Positions 9,750 through 20,670 of a DNA stretch of 64,000 nucleotides are shown here, in pieces. A program made the translations under genes and the position numbers. The notes below the pieces were generated by a model. It saw nothing but the letters and a program-made list of their open reading frames with translations. It was not told the origin of the DNA and searched no databases. Location: contig NZ_NEVS01000004.1 in NCBI RefSeq assembly GCF_002261215.1, positions 2,914,001-2,978,000 of the forward strand. Reading direction: 5' to 3'. Positions within the stretch are counted from its first letter, which is position 1. Every line of letters starts with the position of its first letter. The DNA is from Bordetella genomosp. 11 (lineage in GTDB: Bacteria; Pseudomonadota; Gammaproteobacteria; Burkholderiales; Burkholderiaceae_B).

Positions 9750-12076
9750 CAGGCACGCTCCACGCTGATTTCACCGAATGCACCGCCCAGGGCGGCCGTT
9801 TGCTCGAAGCCGGCGGAAACCCGCACCGCACGGTCGGCGACCGTCTCGTCCTGCACGGTTTCCAGTTCGACGGCGCCGGTCGCGGTGCGCACGCGCACCT
9901 TGATGCCGGCGGTCAGCCCCAGGCCGGCCAGCGTCTGGCCGTTCATGCGCACCGCGGGCGAACGCGAAGCCGGCGCGGCCTGCAGCGATTCGGCGCGGCG
10001 AACGATGGCGTCCGTGCGGTAGATCGGCACGTCGGCCACGCGTTCCAGGCCGTCGAGGCTCGCGCCCAGGCCCGGCGTTGCGTTGATGCGGTTGGACAGG
10101 CGCCCTTCCACCCCGCCGGACAGGACGCTGTCGCGCACCGACTCGGACGTTTCGTCATCGAAGCCGGCCAGTTGCAGCACATTGCCCAGCACCCGCAGCA
10201 CCTTCCACGCGGGACGGGTCTGCTGGAACGGGGCCACCGTGCCCTTGAAGCTTTGCGCCAGGCCCTGGGCGTTGACGAACGTACCGGAGGTCTCGGTGAA
10301 CGGCGCGACGGGCAGCATGACGTTGGCCCATGACTCGGCCGCCGAACGGTAAGGCGTCAGCGCCACGACGAACTGCGCATCGCGCAGCGCGGCAACCGCC
10401 CGCGGGCCGTTGTCCGCATCCAGCAGCGGTTCGGCATGCAGCACGATGTAGGCCTTGAGCGGATCGGCCAGCATGGCGGCGGCGGTCTTGCCGCCCTTGC
10501 CCGGCACGGCACCGGCCAGATAGCCTCCGACCGTGTTGCCGCCGGAGGTCAGGAAGCCCAGGCGGGCACCGGCCATCGTGGCGATGCTTTGGGCGTTGGC
10601 GGCGATCGTGGTGGCTTGCGGCGAAGCGACGGCCAGGTTGCCGAGCAGCACCGCGGACTGGGTGCCCGAGGCCAGGCTGGCCGCGATCACCTTGGCCTGC
10701 TCGCCGGGCACCACACCGCCGAATTCGGCGGGAACGGCCTGGCCTTTGGCCTGGGCCAGCGCCACGGCGACTTCCGCCAGCGCGCGCGGCAGGGCCGAAG
10801 GCGCGACGGTCAGGCGGCCGGCGACGGGCATCAGCGGATCGTCCGCCAGGCTGTCGACCATCAGGATCTGGGTACCGCGCTTGGCGGCCTGCCGCAAGCG
10901 CTGGGCCATCAGGGGATGGTCCTTGCGCAACACCGAACCGACCACCAGCACGCGATCCAGGGTATCCAGGTCGGCCACGGGCATGCCCAGCCACGGCGCG
11001 CCTTCGAGCGCGGCGCCGAAGGCGGAATCGGTCTGGCGCAGGCGGAAGTCGATATTTTCCGAACCCAGCGCGCGGACCACGCGGCCCAGCAGCGCGAATT
11101 CTTCCGTGGTGGCGTATTCGGTCGCGAGCGCGCCGATCTGCCCGCCGCCGAAGTTGTCGCGTACGCGGGACAGGCCCTGCGCGACGGCTTGCAGCGCGTC
11201 CGCCCAGGATGCTTCCCGCCACTCGCCGTCCGCGCCCTTGATCATGGGCGTGGCCAGGCGGTCGTCGGCGTTCAGGCCTTCATACGAGAAACGGTCGCGG
11301 TCGCTCAGCCAGCATTCGTTCAGCGCTTCGTTTTCGAAGGGCACCACGCGCAGGACCTTGTCGCCCTTGACCTGCACGACCAGGTTCGCGCCCAGGCTGT
11401 CGTGCGGACTGACGGCACGGCGGCGCGCCAGTTCCCAGGTACGGGCGCTGTAGCGGAACGGCTTGGACGTCAGCGCGCCGACCGGGCACAGATCGATCAT
11501 ATTGCCGGACAGTTCGGATTCGACGGAGCGGCCGACGAAGGACGTGATCTCGGAGTGCTCGCCCCGGTTGACCATGCCCAGTTCCATCACACCGGCGATT
11601 TCCTGGCCGAAGCGGACGCAGCGCGTGCAATGGATGCAGCGGCTCATTTCCTCCGCCGAGACCAGCGGGCCCAGGTCCTTGTGGAAGACCACGCGCTTTT
11701 CTTCGTGATAGCGCGAGGCCGAGCCGCCGTAGCCGACCGCCAGATCCTGCAGCTGGCATTCGCCGCCCTGGTCGCAGATCGGGCAATCCAGCGGGTGGTT
11801 GATCAACAGGAATTCCATGACCGATTTCTGCGCGGCCTTGGCTTTTTCCGAATTGGTGAACACCACCATGCCATTGGTCACGGGCGTGGCACAAGCCGGC
11901 AGCGCCTTGGGCGCTTTCTCGACTTCGACCAGGCACATGCGGCAGTTGGCGGCGATGGAAAGTTTCTTGTGGTAGCAGAAATGCGGCACGTACTGCCCGA
12001 GCTTCTGGGCCGCATGCATCACCATGCTGCCCTCGGGCACTTCTACCTTGTTGCCGTCGACGGTTAGTTCAACCAT
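9749..12076 (-). CDS. nuoG: NADH-quinone oxidoreductase subunit G
   Basis: Large peripheral subunit of complex I, 775 residues. The N-terminal [2Fe-2S] ferredoxin domain shows [22 protein letters not shown] (about residues 32-53). The His-Cys3 and two [4Fe-4S] sites follow: [18 protein letters not shown] (about 95-112), [13 protein letters not shown] (about 147-159) and the [15 protein letters not shown] block. The rest is a molybdopterin-oxidoreductase-like domain without cofactor chemistry. It passes electrons from NuoF toward NuoI. Confidence 0.97.
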   Translation of the reverse strand: MVELTVDGNKVEVPEGSMVMHAAQKLGQYVPHFCYHKKLSIAANCRMCLVEVEKAPKALPACATPVTNGMVVFTNSEKAKAAQKSVMEFLLINHPLDCPICDQGGECQLQDLAVGYGGSASRYHEEKRVVFHKDLGPLVSAEEMSRCIHCTRCVRFGQEIAGVMELGMVNRGEHSEITSFVGRSVESELSGNMIDLCPVGALTSKPFRYSARTWELARRRAVSPHDSLGANLVVQVKGDKVLRVVPFENEALNECWLSDRDRFSYEGLNADDRLATPMIKGADGEWREASWADALQAVAQGLSRVRDNFGGGQIGALATEYATTEEFALLGRVVRALGSENIDFRLRQTDSAFGAALEGAPWLGMPVADLDTLDRVLVVGSVLRKDHPLMAQRLRQAAKRGTQILMVDSLADDPLMPVAGRLTVAPSALPRALAEVAVALAQAKGQAVPAEFGGVVPGEQAKVIAASLASGTQSAVLLGNLAVASPQATTIAANAQSIATMAGARLGFLTSGGNTVGGYLAGAVPGKGGKTAAAMLADPLKAYIVLHAEPLLDADNGPRAVAALRDAQFVVALTPYRSAAESWANVMLPVAPFTETSGTFVNAQGLAQSFKGTVAPFQQTRPAWKVLRVLGNVLQLAGFDDETSESVRDSVLSGGVEGRLSNRINATPGLGASLDGLERVADVPIYRTDAIVRRAESLQAAPASRSPAVRMNGQTLAGLGLTAGIKVRVRTATGAVELETVQDETVADRAVRVSAGFEQTAALGGAFGEISVERA

Positions 12077-12091
12077 TGTCTGTTCCTGGAC

Positions 12092-13459
12092 CTACAGATA
12101 ATGCGGGACCACGCACTTCTTGTGCTCGACGTGGTACGCGAATTCGTCGTGGAAATGCTTCAGGAAACCGCGCACGGGCATGGCCGCGGCATCGCCCAGG
12201 GCGCAAATCGTGCGGCCCATGATGTTGCCGGCCACGCTATCGAGCAGGTCCAGGTCTTCTGGCCTGCCCTCGCCGTGTTCGATGCGGTTGACCATGCGAT
12301 ACAGCCAGCCCGTGCCCTCGCGGCACGGCGTGCATTGACCGCAGCTTTCCTCGAAATAGAAATACGAAAGACGCAGCAGGGACTTCACCATGCAGCGCGT
12401 GTCATCCATGACGATGACGGCGCCCGAACCCAGCATGGAACCCGCCTTGGCGATCGCGTCGTAATCCATGGTGGTATCCATCATGATGCCCGCCGGCAGC
12501 ACCGGCGCGCTGGAACCACCCGGGATCACCGCCTTCAGCTGGCGGCCGGCGCGCATGCCGCCGGCCAGCTCGAGCAGCTTGGAAAACGGCGTTCCCATCG
12601 GAATCTCGTAATTGCCGGGACGCTCGACGTCGCCGGTAATCGAGAAGATCTTGGTGCCGCCGTTGTTCGGCTTGCCGATTTCCAGGTACTGCTGGCCGCT
12701 GTTGCGGATGATCCACGGCACCGCGGCGAAGGTTTCGGTGTTGTTGATGGTCGTGGGCTTGCCGTACAGGCCGAAGCTGGCGGGGAACGGCGGCTTGAAG
12801 CGCGGCTGGCCTTTCTTGCCTTCCAGCGATTCCAGCAGCGCGGTTTCTTCGCCGCAGATGTAGGCGCCGTAGCCATGGAAGGCATGCAGCTGGAAGTTGA
12901 AATCCGACCCCAGGATTTTGTCGCCCAGGAAACCGGCGGCGCGGGCTTCTTCCAGGGCTTCCTCGAAGCGTTCGTACACTTCGAAGATCTCGCCGTGAAT
13001 GTAGTTGTAGCCCACCGAAATACCCATGGCATAGGCGGCGATGGCCATGCCTTCGATCACGATATGCGGGTTGAAGCGCAGGATATCGCGGTCCTTGAAC
13101 GTGCCGGGCTCGCCCTCGTCCGAATTGCACACCAGGTACTTCTGGCCCGGGAAGGTGCGGGGCATGAAGCTCCACTTCAGGCCCGTCGGGAAGCCTGCGC
13201 CGCCACGGCCGCGCAGGCCCGAAGCCTTGACTTCCGCGATGACTTCCTCGGGCTTCATGCCGGTAGTCAGGATCTTGCGCAGCGCCTCGTAGCCGCCGCG
13301 CTTGACGTAGTCTTCCAGGCGCCAGTTGGCGCCGTCCAGGTCGGCGAGGATCTGCGGCTGGAGGTGGCGGCCATGCAGGCACATCGACTGCGACAGGTCG
13401 CGCAGCGGGTTGGGATCCAGCCCCTGGGCGAACTGGCGGTACAGGTCCGGCGCATTCAT
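12092..13459 (-). CDS. nuoF: NADH-quinone oxidoreductase subunit F
   Basis: NADH- and FMN-binding subunit of complex I; 455 residues from ATG 13459 ([10 protein letters not shown]). The glycine-rich nucleotide site [18 protein letters not shown] (about residues 60-77) and the C-terminal [4Fe-4S] N3 motif [12 protein letters not shown] (about 351-362) are present. Its start overlaps the nuoE stop as ATGA. A start 23 codons upstream would fall inside nuoE and is not supported. Confidence 0.97.
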   Translation of the reverse strand: MNAPDLYRQFAQGLDPNPLRDLSQSMCLHGRHLQPQILADLDGANWRLEDYVKRGGYEALRKILTTGMKPEEVIAEVKASGLRGRGGAGFPTGLKWSFMPRTFPGQKYLVCNSDEGEPGTFKDRDILRFNPHIVIEGMAIAAYAMGISVGYNYIHGEIFEVYERFEEALEEARAAGFLGDKILGSDFNFQLHAFHGYGAYICGEETALLESLEGKKGQPRFKPPFPASFGLYGKPTTINNTETFAAVPWIIRNSGQQYLEIGKPNNGGTKIFSITGDVERPGNYEIPMGTPFSKLLELAGGMRAGRQLKAVIPGGSSAPVLPAGIMMDTTMDYDAIAKAGSMLGSGAVIVMDDTRCMVKSLLRLSYFYFEESCGQCTPCREGTGWLYRMVNRIEHGEGRPEDLDLLDSVAGNIMGRTICALGDAAAMPVRGFLKHFHDEFAYHVEHKKCVVPHYL

Positions 13460-13950
13460 GCCGTTTCTCCTTGCGCGCGCAGGGCATCGATCAGCTCGTC
13501 CAGCCGAGCCTCGGTCATGCGTACACACATATGCTTGTTATTCACGAGCACCACCGGCGAATCGCCGCAGGCGCCCATGCATTCGCCTTCGACCAGCGTG
13601 AACATGCCGTCCGCGCTGGTGCCGCGGTAGTCGACACCGAGCTTGCGCTTCAGGTAGTCGCCCGCCTTTTCACCGTCGCGCAGCGCGCACGGCAGGTTGG
13701 TACAGACCGAGATCTTGTGCTTGCCGGTGCGCGTCACGTTGAACATGTTGTAGAACGTGGCGACTTCCTGGACCGCGATGGGCGGCACCCCCAGATAGGT
13801 GGCGACGTCTTCGATGATCTCGGTCGAGAGCCAGCCCTTCTCGTCCTGCGCGATCGCCAGCGCGGCCATGATGGCCGACTGCTTCTGGTCGCCCGGGAAC
13901 TTCGTGAGCTCCCGGTCGATTTTCTGGTAAGCCTGTTCGGAAAGCAGCAT
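13456..13950 (-). CDS. nuoE: NADH-quinone oxidoreductase subunit E
   Basis: 24-kDa subunit holding [2Fe-2S] cluster N1a, 164 residues. The thioredoxin-like domain has the four expected cysteines in [11 protein letters not shown] (about residues 101-111) and [11 protein letters not shown] (about 135-145). It forms the electron-input module with NuoF and NuoG. About 60 nt separate it from nuoD. Confidence 0.97.
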   Translation of the reverse strand: MLLSEQAYQKIDRELTKFPGDQKQSAIMAALAIAQDEKGWLSTEIIEDVATYLGVPPIAVQEVATFYNMFNVTRTGKHKISVCTNLPCALRDGEKAGDYLKRKLGVDYRGTSADGMFTLVEGECMGACGDSPVVLVNNKHMCVRMTEARLDELIDALRAQGETA

Positions 13951-14011
13951 AGTTTGAATCCGGAATATGCAAGAGGCCCCTACGGGTCTTCTTCGAGGTC
14001 GTGCGCGTTCC

Positions 14012-15268
14012 CTAGCGGTCGATTTCGCCGAACACGATGTCCTGCGTCCCGATGACGGTGACGGCGTCGGCGATCATGTGTCCGCGGGTCATTTCATCCA
14101 GCGACTGCAGGTGCGCGAAGCCGGGGGCGCGGATCTTCAGGCGATACGGCTTGTTCGCGCCGTCCGACACCATGTAGATGCCGAATTCGCCCTTGGGATG
14201 CTCGACGGACGCATAGGCTTCGCCGGGCGGCACATGGAAACCTTCGGTGAAGAGCTTGAAATGGTGGATCAGCTCTTCCATGTTGGTTTTCATGGCGGCA
14301 CGCTTGGGCGGCGCAACCTTGTGGTTGTCGATCATCACCGGGCCGGGGTTGTTGCGCAGCCATTCCACGCACTGGCGGATGATGCGGTTGCTCTGGCGCA
14401 TTTCGGCGACGCGCACCAGGTAGCGGTCGTAGCAGTCGCCGTTCACGCCAACCGGCACGTCGAAATCGACCAGGTCGTAGACTTCGTATGGCTGGGTCTT
14501 GCGCAGGTCCCAGGCCACGCCGGAACCACGCAGCATCGGGCCGGTAAAGCCCAGGGCCTTGGCGCGTTCCGGCGAGACGACGCCGATGCCCACCAGGCGC
14601 TGCTTCCAGATGCGGTTGTCCGTCAGCAGCGTTTCGTATTCGTCCACGCAGGCGGGGAAGCGGTTGGTGAAGTCCTCGATGAAATCCAGCATCGAGCCGG
14701 ACCGCGCGTCGTTCATGGCGCGCACTTCCTTTTCGCCGCGATACTTGCTGGAGCCCCCGTACTGCGGCATGGCATCCGGCAGGTCGCGATACACGCCGCC
14801 CGGGCGGTAGTAGGCGGCATGCATGCGCGCCCCGGATACCGCTTCGTAGCAATCCATCAGGTCTTCGCGTTCGCGGAAGGCGTACAGGAAGACCGCCATC
14901 GCGCCCACGTCCAGCGCATGCGACCCCAGCGACATCAGGTGGTTCAGGATCCGCGTGATTTCGTCGAACATGACGCGGATGTACTGCGCGCGCAGCGGCG
15001 CTTCGATGCCCAGCAGCTTTTCGATGGCCATGACATATGCGTGCTCGTTGCACATCATGGACACGTAGTCCAGGCGGTCCATGTAGGGCAGCGCCTGGAT
15101 GAAGGTCTTGTGTTCGGCCAGTTTTTCGGTGGCGCGGTGCAGCAGCCCGATATGCGGGTCGGCGCGCTGGATGACCTCGCCGTCCAGTTCGAGCACCAGT
15201 CGCAGCACGCCGTGCGCGGCCGGGTGCTGGGGACCGAAGTTCAGGGTGTAGTTCTTGATTTCAGCCAT
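14012..15268 (-). CDS. nuoD: NADH-quinone oxidoreductase subunit D
   Basis: 49-kDa subunit that lines the quinone site together with NuoB; 418 residues. It begins with the family opening [19 protein letters not shown] (about residues 6-24), includes [12 protein letters not shown] and the [11 protein letters not shown] segment, and ends in the near-invariant IVFGEIDR. Not fused to nuoC, unlike the enterobacterial arrangement. Two bases separate its start from the nuoC stop. Confidence 0.97.
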   Translation of the reverse strand: MAEIKNYTLNFGPQHPAAHGVLRLVLELDGEVIQRADPHIGLLHRATEKLAEHKTFIQALPYMDRLDYVSMMCNEHAYVMAIEKLLGIEAPLRAQYIRVMFDEITRILNHLMSLGSHALDVGAMAVFLYAFREREDLMDCYEAVSGARMHAAYYRPGGVYRDLPDAMPQYGGSSKYRGEKEVRAMNDARSGSMLDFIEDFTNRFPACVDEYETLLTDNRIWKQRLVGIGVVSPERAKALGFTGPMLRGSGVAWDLRKTQPYEVYDLVDFDVPVGVNGDCYDRYLVRVAEMRQSNRIIRQCVEWLRNNPGPVMIDNHKVAPPKRAAMKTNMEELIHHFKLFTEGFHVPPGEAYASVEHPKGEFGIYMVSDGANKPYRLKIRAPGFAHLQSLDEMTRGHMIADAVTVIGTQDIVFGEIDR

Positions 15269-15270
15269 GA

Positions 15271-15900
15271 TCAGCGACCGGCTCCATAGGTATCTTCGCG
15301 CACGACGCGCGGCGTGATCTCACGCGGATCGATGGTGACCGGTTGATAGATGACGCGGCCTTGCTCGGGGTCGTAGCGCATTTCCACGTTGCCCGACAGC
15401 GGAAAATCCTTGCGGAACGGATGGCCGATGAAGCCATAGTCGGTCAGGATGCGACGCAGGTCGGGATGGCCTTCGAAGACGATGCCGTACAGGTCGAAGG
15501 CTTCGCGCTCGTACCAGCCCACCGCGGGCCAGCATTCGATCAGCGAGGCGATCATGGGGAAGTCGTCGTCCGGGGCCCAGGTGCGCACGCGCAGGCGCCA
15601 GTTGTGCTCGATGGACAGCAGATGGATCACGACCGCGTAGCGTCCGCGCTGCGTGCGCGTGCCGGGACGTTCGTCGGCCTGCGGGCGCGTGCCGTTACCC
15701 CAGGTAAGGTAGTCCACGCCGCACAGGTCGATACAGGATTCGAATTGCAGGGCCGCGTCGGTACGCAGCCGGTTGCACACCGAGATCCACTGGGCCGCCG
15801 GCACTTCCAGCGTCAATTCGCCCAGCGCCTCGGTCAGCACGATGGATTCACCGAACGCGGCGTGCAAGTTGGTTTTCAGGGTTTCGAGCCTGGTCATCAT
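15271..15900 (-). CDS. nuoC: NADH-quinone oxidoreductase subunit C
   Basis: 30-kDa peripheral subunit of complex I that packs against NuoD. About 209 residues from ATG 15900; a TTG two codons upstream (15906) and an ATG one codon downstream (15897) are alternatives. The family signature [21 protein letters not shown] (about residues 134-155) and [12 protein letters not shown] (about 162-173) are clear. The C-terminus is the usual short basic tail. Confidence 0.95.
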   Translation of the reverse strand: MMTRLETLKTNLHAAFGESIVLTEALGELTLEVPAAQWISVCNRLRTDAALQFESCIDLCGVDYLTWGNGTRPQADERPGTRTQRGRYAVVIHLLSIEHNWRLRVRTWAPDDDFPMIASLIECWPAVGWYEREAFDLYGIVFEGHPDLRRILTDYGFIGHPFRKDFPLSGNVEMRYDPEQGRVIYQPVTIDPREITPRVVREDTYGAGR

Positions 15901-15948
15901 CTTCAACGATTAGGTAAGCCGAGACACGCGATGCGGGCGAGTGCCCGA

Positions 15949-16428
15949 TCAGCGCGCGATGGTGTTGGTCAGGCGAATCTTGTTCTGCATTTGCAGCAGA
16001 CCGTAGACCAGCGCCTCGGCCGTGGGCGGACAGCCCGGTACGTAGACGTCCACCGGAACGATGCGGTCACACCCGCGCACTACGGAATACGAATAGTGGT
16101 AATACCCGCCGCCGTTGGCGCAAGAACCCATCGATACGACCCAGCGGGGCTCCGGCATCTGGTCATACACCTTGCGCAGGGCCGGCGCCATCTTGTTGCA
16201 CAGCGTGCCGGCGACGATCATCAGGTCCGACTGCCGCGGGCTGGGGCGGAAAATAATACCGAACTGGTCAAGGTCGTAGCGCGCCGCGCCGGCGTGCATC
16301 ATTTCCACGGCACAACAGGCCAGGCCGAACGTCATCGGCCACATCGAACCCGTCTTCGCCCAATTGATGAACTTGTCGGCGCTCGTCGTGATGAAGCCTT
16401 GCTTGTGGATGCCTTCTTCAATAGCCAT
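15949..16428 (-). CDS. nuoB: NADH-quinone oxidoreductase subunit B
   Basis: PSST subunit that carries the last cluster N2 before quinone; 159 residues. The tandem cysteine motif is intact in [13 protein letters not shown] (about residues 33-45), with the further ligands in [10 protein letters not shown] (about 101-110) and [11 protein letters not shown] (about 130-140). Located between nuoA and nuoC with short gaps. Confidence 0.97.
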   Translation of the reverse strand: MAIEEGIHKQGFITTSADKFINWAKTGSMWPMTFGLACCAVEMMHAGAARYDLDQFGIIFRPSPRQSDLMIVAGTLCNKMAPALRKVYDQMPEPRWVVSMGSCANGGGYYHYSYSVVRGCDRIVPVDVYVPGCPPTAEALVYGLLQMQNKIRLTNTIAR

Positions 16429-16470
16429 ATTGATCTCTGGTGGCGTGGATGGGGAATGGGCCGGTTGGCA

Positions 16471-16830
16471 TCATTCCCAATCGAGCGCGCCTTTTTTCCA
16501 TTCGTAGATGAAACCCACCGTCAGGACCGCGAGGAAAATCATCACGGTCCAGAAGCCGACCAGACCGACAGCACCGTGCGCGATGGCCCACGGAAACAGG
16601 AACGCGATCTCGAGGTCGAAGAGGATGAAAAGGATGGCGACGAGGTAATAACGCACGTCGAACTTCATGCGCGCGTCTTCGAATGCTTCGAATCCGCATT
16701 CGTAGGGAGACAGTTTTTCTGCGTAAGGACGCCGGGGTCCAAGCAGCGAGCCCGCTGTGATCAACGCAAAGCCGATCAGCGTCGCCACAATGATGAATAG
16801 CAGAACGGGGAAATACTGTTGCAGGTTCAT
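16471..16830 (-). CDS. nuoA: NADH-quinone oxidoreductase subunit A
   Basis: First gene of the complex I operon, 119 residues and three membrane helices. The conserved loop [24 protein letters not shown] (about residues 44-67) next to the quinone chamber is present, as is [12 protein letters not shown]. The stretch before the ATG is C-rich, with no strong Shine-Dalgarno. The likely promoter lies about 37 bp upstream. Confidence 0.97.
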   Translation of the reverse strand: MNLQQYFPVLLFIIVATLIGFALITAGSLLGPRRPYAEKLSPYECGFEAFEDARMKFDVRYYLVAILFILFDLEIAFLFPWAIAHGAVGLVGFWTVMIFLAVLTVGFIYEWKKGALDWE

Positions 16831-16866
16831 TTGGGAGGGCGCGTCCGTCTATGCTCAAACCTTTGG

Positions 16867-16875
16867 ATTGTAGCA
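16867..16875 (-). promoter_or_regulatory. Probable extended -10 promoter of the nuo operon
   Basis: On the minus strand the sequence reads TGCTACAAT, an extended -10 element (TGn plus TACAAT, 5 of 6 against TATAAT), about 37 bp upstream of the nuoA ATG. No convincing -35 is seen at 17 bp, which is common with extended -10 promoters. Confidence 0.45.
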
Positions 16876-17133
16876 TTCGCGCCGTTACTTCCCGCTGAAC
16901 TCTGTAGCTGGAGGACAAGTATCGGGGCCACTTTGCACGCGCCTTTCGCAATTGCGACGCACGCAAGGAAAACAGAGGCCACAGACCCGGCCGCATTGCC
17001 GGGCCGGTATAAAAAAGGGCCGAATTCGGCGCGATCCGCGATTACGCGGAACCGACGGCACGGGCGCTCACAATACCAAAAAACCGCGGCGGGACAAAAT
17101 CGCCGAACGACGCGCAGGAAACGTGCCGGCAAG

Positions 17134-17159
17134 AAAAAAGCCACCTCGAAAGGTGGCTT
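17134..17159 (-). terminator. Rho-independent terminator of the porin gene
   Basis: Perfect 9-bp stem (AAGCCACCT / AGGTGGCTT) with a TTCG tetraloop on the minus strand, followed by a run of six T. It lies about 120 bp after the porin stop codon and also isolates the nuo promoter from porin read-through. Confidence 0.9.
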
Positions 17160-17279
17160 CAAACAAGCGTGGCCGATGAACTGGCCGCGCTTTGTATGCT
17201 CGCGTCGCCCGGGAAAAATCCCGGCCAGACGAAATGCATTCGATACGGGACGACGAATCGCCCCGCATCGACATTTTGC

Positions 17280-18437
17280 TTAGAAGCGGTGACGGATACC
17301 GACGCCGACCAGCGTGCTCTTCAGGCCGTCCACGAAACCGTAGTTGTTCGTGTAGGAACCCAGAGCGTACAGGTTCGTGCGCTTGGACAGGTCATACGTC
17401 ACGCCCAGCGAGTAGACGTTCATGTTGCTGTCTTCGCCGGTGAAGTTGCCGGTGGTGTACAGGCTGCCGTTCTTGACGTTGGCACGCTGCCACGAACCGA
17501 ACACGCTCGTCGCGCCGCCGATCGGGGCGCTCAGACCCAGCATCCACTGCTGCGACTTGAAGTCGTCGCTGTAGGTGTTGGTGGGCAGAACGCTGCCGCC
17601 CAGGCTGGGCGAACCGCTGGTGAACAGACCGGTCAGGCTGGTAGCCTGGATCCAGCCGCCCTTGGTTTGGCCGTAGGCAGCCGACACCTTGACGACTTCG
17701 AAGTCGTAGGCGCCGCCCAGCAACCAGGCGCGGATGCGATCGCCGCCACCGGTGGTGTCAGCGTCAGCAACGGCCGTGTTGCGGTTGACTTGGTCGTACG
17801 CGGCGGCCAGGTTCAGGGGGCCGTTCACGTAGCGCAGACCGGTCGTGATGGCGCGCTGGTTGTTGTTGGTGTTAAAGCCGGTTTGGGCCGAGTTGGTATC
17901 GTCGATGTTGAACGAGTAGCCAGCGCCAACCTGGAAGCCGCCGAACACGGGCGATTGATACAGGACCATGTTGTCGAAGCGCGTCGTGTTGGACGAGCTG
18001 AACACGGTACCGATGTTCGCCATGCCGAAGCCTTCAGCGAACGGGTCGATCGAACCGAAGAACTTGGAAGCGATGTTGGTCTGACGGCCGAAGTCCAGTT
18101 GGCCCCAGCTGTTGCTGGCCAGACCGATGGTCGCTTGACGACCGAACAGGCGGCCGCCTTGAGCGGAGTTGCCGTCGCCGGAGTTGAAGCCCGACTCGAT
18201 CGTGAACACCGCGCGCAGACCGTCACCCAGATCTTCCGAACCACGCAGGCCCCAGCGCGAACCGTTCTGCACGCCATTCAGCATGCCGATCTTGGACTGG
18301 TCATTGATGCCATGGCCGCGGATGCTTTGGTAGCCGATGCCGGTGTCCAGAATCCCGTACAGGGTCACGGACGTTTCTGCCTGTGCAACACCGGCAAAAC
18401 CGGCGAGCAGGGCGGCAGCGAGCAGAGTCTTTTTCAT
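17280..18437 (-). CDS. General outer-membrane porin (Gram-negative porin family)
   Basis: 385-residue trimeric beta-barrel porin for passive entry of small hydrophilic solutes. It has a clear signal peptide (MKKTLLAAALLAGFAGVAQA, cut after residue 20), opens the mature chain with ETSVTLYGILDTGIGY, and closes with the porin C-terminal pattern ending in F (VGVGIRHRF) needed for BAM recognition. The loop-3-type segment FGRQTNIASKFFGSIDPF is present. Closely resembles the major porins of Bordetella and Burkholderia. GGAG lies 10 nt before the ATG. Single gene with its own terminator. Confidence 0.95.
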   Translation of the reverse strand: MKKTLLAAALLAGFAGVAQAETSVTLYGILDTGIGYQSIRGHGINDQSKIGMLNGVQNGSRWGLRGSEDLGDGLRAVFTIESGFNSGDGNSAQGGRLFGRQATIGLASNSWGQLDFGRQTNIASKFFGSIDPFAEGFGMANIGTVFSSSNTTRFDNMVLYQSPVFGGFQVGAGYSFNIDDTNSAQTGFNTNNNQRAITTGLRYVNGPLNLAAAYDQVNRNTAVADADTTGGGDRIRAWLLGGAYDFEVVKVSAAYGQTKGGWIQATSLTGLFTSGSPSLGGSVLPTNTYSDDFKSQQWMLGLSAPIGGATSVFGSWQRANVKNGSLYTTGNFTGEDSNMNVYSLGVTYDLSKRTNLYALGSYTNNYGFVDGLKSTLVGVGIRHRF

Positions 18438-18789
18438 TTAAGAAATCTCCGTTGATTTGAGTGACAAGAGCAGCAATCCAGCACACCAGCCTGCCGCCCC
18501 CCTAACTCCGCGAAGGGAAGTTGACGCTATTGCATCAAAAATCCAGGGGACTGGCTATGGTCGTGCCGCAAAACCACGGCTTTGGGCCAAGGCTTTGTTG
18601 GGTTCATACAACATGGGGAAGCCGAGGGCGATGATGGCGTCCCCGTTTGTCGACCCCGCCGGGAAGAATATCGGGACGGTGCGCGAGAGGCAACAGGGTG
18701 GTTTCTGGCCCGGAACGGCAGGAACCAAAAGCCCCGTTTGGGCACCTTCCCAGCCGCCCCGCCCCAGAAAATTCCCCTTGCATGGCCGG
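18438..18789. other. Intergenic region between the porin and gamma-glutamyltransferase genes
   Basis: 352 bp without a supported gene. It must contain the porin promoter, but no convincing -35/-10 pair was found. A weak GCCC/GGGC hairpin followed by four T on the minus strand near 18730-18745 might end the gamma-glutamyltransferase transcript. Confidence 0.4.
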
Positions 18790-20595
18790 TCAGCGGCCGG
18801 CGGCATAGGCCTGCATCAGGCGCGGCGTCGCCGCGGCGTGCAGGATCCCGTCATCGTCCAGCGAGGCGGCGGTCAGGCGGCCCACCGACCAGGCGGGCAC
18901 TTCCTCGATCCGGTGCCCGCGCGCGCGCAGCGCCTCGATGGTCTCCTGCCCGAACGACGCCTCCACCGCCAGGTGGCCGGGTTTGCGGTCCCGGGGGTAG
19001 AAGGAACTCGGGAAATGCATGGTGTGCGACATCGGCAGGTCGATGGCTTCCTGCAGATTCAGCCCGTGATGGACGTGGCGCAGGAACAATTGCAGTTGCC
19101 ACTGCTCCTGCTGGTCGCCGCCTGGCGTGCCGAACACCATATACGGGCGGCCGTCGCGCAGGGCCAGGGAGGGGGTCAGGGTCGTGCGCGGCCGCTTGCG
19201 GGGCGCCAGCGAGCCCGGCAGGCCCGGCTCCAGCCAGAACATCTGGGCCCGGGTGGTCAGGCCGAAGCCGAGCTCCGGGATCACGGGCGAGGCCTGGAAC
19301 CAGCCCCCGGAGGGCGTGGCCGAGACCATATTGCCCCAGCGGTCGATCACGTCGACATGGGTGGTATCGCCGCGCCTGACCGGCGCCGAGGCGCGCATAT
19401 CGGCCATGGTGGGCTCATTGGTGGCCGCGCCGGCCTGCGTGATGCGCGACAGCCGGCCCAGGACATCCATCATGCGGGCATGCTGGTCCTCGTAGCCCGG
19501 CAGCACGCCCGGGCGCAATTCATGCGAGGCGCGGTCGCCGATCAGGGCGCGCCGCGGGGCGTTGTAGGCCTCGGACAGCAAATCCGCCAAGGGAACGTCG
19601 ACGAAAGCCGGATCGCCGTAATAGACCTCGCGATCGGCGAAGGCCAGCTTCATCGCTTCGGTCAGACAATGAACGAACTCCGGGCTGGACGGGCCCATGG
19701 CGCCCAGGTCCGCGCCCTTGAGCAAAGCCAGCGTTTGCAGGAAGACGGGCCCCTGGCTCCAGGCGTCGGCCTTGGCGACGGTGTAGTTTTCGTAGTCGTA
19801 GGTCCGGGGCGCCTCGTAGGTCGCCGACCATGCCGCGAGGTCGTCGCCCGTGATGACGCCGCTGTGCGGCGTGCCGCTTTCGTCCATGACCGGCTGGCGC
19901 GCGAAACGGTCTATCGCCTCGGCGACGAAGCCGCGATAGAAGGCGTCGCGCGCGGCTTCGATTTGCCGCTCGCGGTCGGCGCCGGCGGCTTCGGCTTCGC
20001 GCAGCACCCGCTGCCAGGTCCGCGCCAGGCTCGGATTGCGGAACAGCTTGCGGGCCTGGGGCACGCTGCCATTCGGTACGTAGATCTGCGCCGTGGTGGG
20101 CCAGTTCTTCTCGAAGAAGTCCTTCAGGCCGGCGATGGTGTTGGAAATGCGCGGCATCAGCGCATGCCCGTTTTCCGCGTAGTGGATGGCGGGCTCCAGG
20201 ACATCGCGCAAGCGCATGCTGCCATGGTCGCGCAGGAGCAGCATCCAGGCGTCGAAGGAGCCGGGAACGACCGCGGGCAGCAGCCCATTGCCGGGAATCA
20301 GGTCCAGTCCCTCGGCGCGGAAGCGGTCCAGGGTCGCGGCGGCGGGCGTGGTGCCCTGTCCGCAGAGCACTTCCACCCTGCCCCGGGCCGCGGAATGAAA
20401 AACGATGGGAACCTCGCCGGCCGGCCCGACCAGATGGGGTTCCACGACCTGCAGGACGAAGCCCGTGGCGACACAGGCATCGAAGGCGTTGCCGCCGCGC
20501 TCCAGCATGGCCATGCCGGCGGCGGTCGCCAGCCAGTGCGTCGAGGTCACGACGCCGAAAGTGCCCAGGATCTCCGGGCGGGTGGTGAACATCAT
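18790..20595 (-). CDS. Gamma-glutamyltransferase family protein
   Basis: Ntn-hydrolase of the gamma-glutamyltranspeptidase family; members cleave gamma-glutamyl bonds (glutathione and related compounds) or act as cephalosporin acylases. 601 residues as a single precursor. The autoprocessing nucleophile is Thr411 in GDTTHVDVID, followed by the GNMVSATPSGGWF block that contributes to the oxyanion site. No signal peptide is visible, so a cytosolic location is likely, unlike periplasmic E. coli Ggt. It lies 75 bp downstream of a peptide-type binding protein on the same strand and is probably co-transcribed with it. Substrate not determined. Confidence 0.88.
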   Translation of the reverse strand: MMFTTRPEILGTFGVVTSTHWLATAAGMAMLERGGNAFDACVATGFVLQVVEPHLVGPAGEVPIVFHSAARGRVEVLCGQGTTPAAATLDRFRAEGLDLIPGNGLLPAVVPGSFDAWMLLLRDHGSMRLRDVLEPAIHYAENGHALMPRISNTIAGLKDFFEKNWPTTAQIYVPNGSVPQARKLFRNPSLARTWQRVLREAEAAGADRERQIEAARDAFYRGFVAEAIDRFARQPVMDESGTPHSGVITGDDLAAWSATYEAPRTYDYENYTVAKADAWSQGPVFLQTLALLKGADLGAMGPSSPEFVHCLTEAMKLAFADREVYYGDPAFVDVPLADLLSEAYNAPRRALIGDRASHELRPGVLPGYEDQHARMMDVLGRLSRITQAGAATNEPTMADMRASAPVRRGDTTHVDVIDRWGNMVSATPSGGWFQASPVIPELGFGLTTRAQMFWLEPGLPGSLAPRKRPRTTLTPSLALRDGRPYMVFGTPGGDQQEQWQLQLFLRHVHHGLNLQEAIDLPMSHTMHFPSSFYPRDRKPGHLAVEASFGQETIEALRARGHRIEEVPAWSVGRLTAASLDDDGILHAAATPRLMQAYAAGR

Positions 20596-20670
20596 GTCGG
20601 TCTCCCGGCCGCCCCGCGCGAAACCGCGCCGCGGCCGTACACGTTATGGGGCGGCGGGATGCCGGGACGC

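Larger units (their letters stand above)
16831..17279. other. Intergenic region between nuoA and the porin gene
   Basis: 449 bp without a supported gene. It holds the nuo promoter region at its left end and the porin terminator at 17134-17159. Short open frames here have no recognisable product and no good ribosome sites. Confidence 0.6.
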